NCBI GenBank assembly: GCA_947567585.1
Contig: CANONE010000119.1
Span: 1 to 6,644, forward strand
Reading direction: 5' to 3'
DNA: 6,644 bases
Source: an uncultured Clostridia bacterium
GTDB lineage: Bacteria; Bacillota; Clostridia; Oscillospirales; Acutalibacteraceae
The notes under the pieces were generated by a model that did no database searches, had not been told where the DNA came from, and worked only from the letters and a program-made list of their open reading frames with translations. Both the position numbers and the translations under genes were made by a program. This document shows positions 6,334-6,644 of this stretch, in pieces; position 1 is the first letter of the stretch, and the number at the start of each line of letters is the position of its first letter.

Positions 6334-6380
6334 AACTGTATAACTTTTCGGAGTACAGTCATTTCTTGCGTCTAAGTAAC

Positions 6381-6644
6381 CTAGAAATAAGTGATGTAAC
6401 GATGCCAAGACAACACACACAGAAGAGTAACACAAAATGGCGCCCATAGATTCACAAACCTCTCCGAAAGGTGAACCAACTCGTAGGTTGAATGCTCAAA
6501 ACTTTGGGATTCACCAAGAAGGTGTTTATACCGATCAGGGGACAGAAAAATGATGGATATTATGATAGAACATATAGTTACGATGATGGAGTAGTAGTAC
6601 TGCAAATGGGCTATCTTTTTCGAGCAGTTGGGAAAAATACTGGT
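6381..6644 (-). CDS. Small membrane protein of unknown function, 5' end beyond the window
   Basis: The minus-strand frame ends in TAG at 6381 and stays open to the right edge (87 codons visible); the only start codon seen is a TTG at 6605 without a ribosome binding site, so the gene probably begins further right. The product has two hydrophobic stretches, YYYSIIVTICSIIISIIFL and LWAPFCVTLLCVLSWH, joined by a polar segment of about 40 residues (PDRYKHLLGESQSFEHS...LSERFVN). That predicts two membrane helices with a short connecting domain. I do not recognise the family. The local sequence is clearly more AT-rich than the chromosomal genes to the left, and the gene points the same way as the recombinase, so it is likely cargo of the element. 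It is short enough that chance cannot be excluded. Confidence 0.4.
   Translation of the reverse strand, partial: TSIFPNCSKKIAHLQYYYSIIVTICSIIISIIFLSPDRYKHLLGESQSFEHSTYELVHLSERFVNLWAPFCVTLLCVLSWHRYITYF

Overview
The window most likely comes from the chromosome of a spore-forming, GC-rich member of the Clostridia, something like an Oscillospiraceae gut lineage. This rests on a clear spoVAD gene, strong AGGAGG-type ribosome binding sites, and protein sequences that look clostridial. The exact genus is inference. No tRNA, rRNA or CRISPR array was seen.

Left part (1-1635): the C-terminal end of a LytTR-type DNA-binding regulator, then about 250 bases without a gene that are packed with inverted repeats, then spoVAD, which encodes the dipicolinate-binding protein of the SpoVA spore channel. 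spoVAD ends at a strong bidirectional terminator that it shares with the convergent gene on its right.

Middle part (1642-4078, all genes on the minus strand): an orphan NAD-binding amino-acid dehydrogenase of the 2,4-diaminopentanoate dehydrogenase type, then a receiver-GGDEF response regulator (diguanylate cyclase). The second gene has a good promoter, a strong ribosome binding site and all catalytic motifs, but an in-frame amber codon at position 16.

Right part (4076-6644): this holds the most interesting arrangement. A Cys-rich protein of unknown function on the minus strand has lost its first codons. Its reading frame runs upstream without a break to the stop codon of a 495-residue large serine recombinase on the same strand. 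The recombinase resembles SpoIVCA of the Bacillus subtilis skin element in domain plan and length. The simplest reading is that an integrative element has inserted inside the 5' end of the Cys-rich gene, with its recombinase at the left edge and the rest of the element, together with the missing 5' end of the gene, beyond the right end of the window. In sporulating bacteria such serine-recombinase elements can excise during development and restore the interrupted gene. Whether that happens here cannot be told from this window. An AT-richer stretch upstream of the recombinase carries part of a small membrane-protein gene, probably element cargo.
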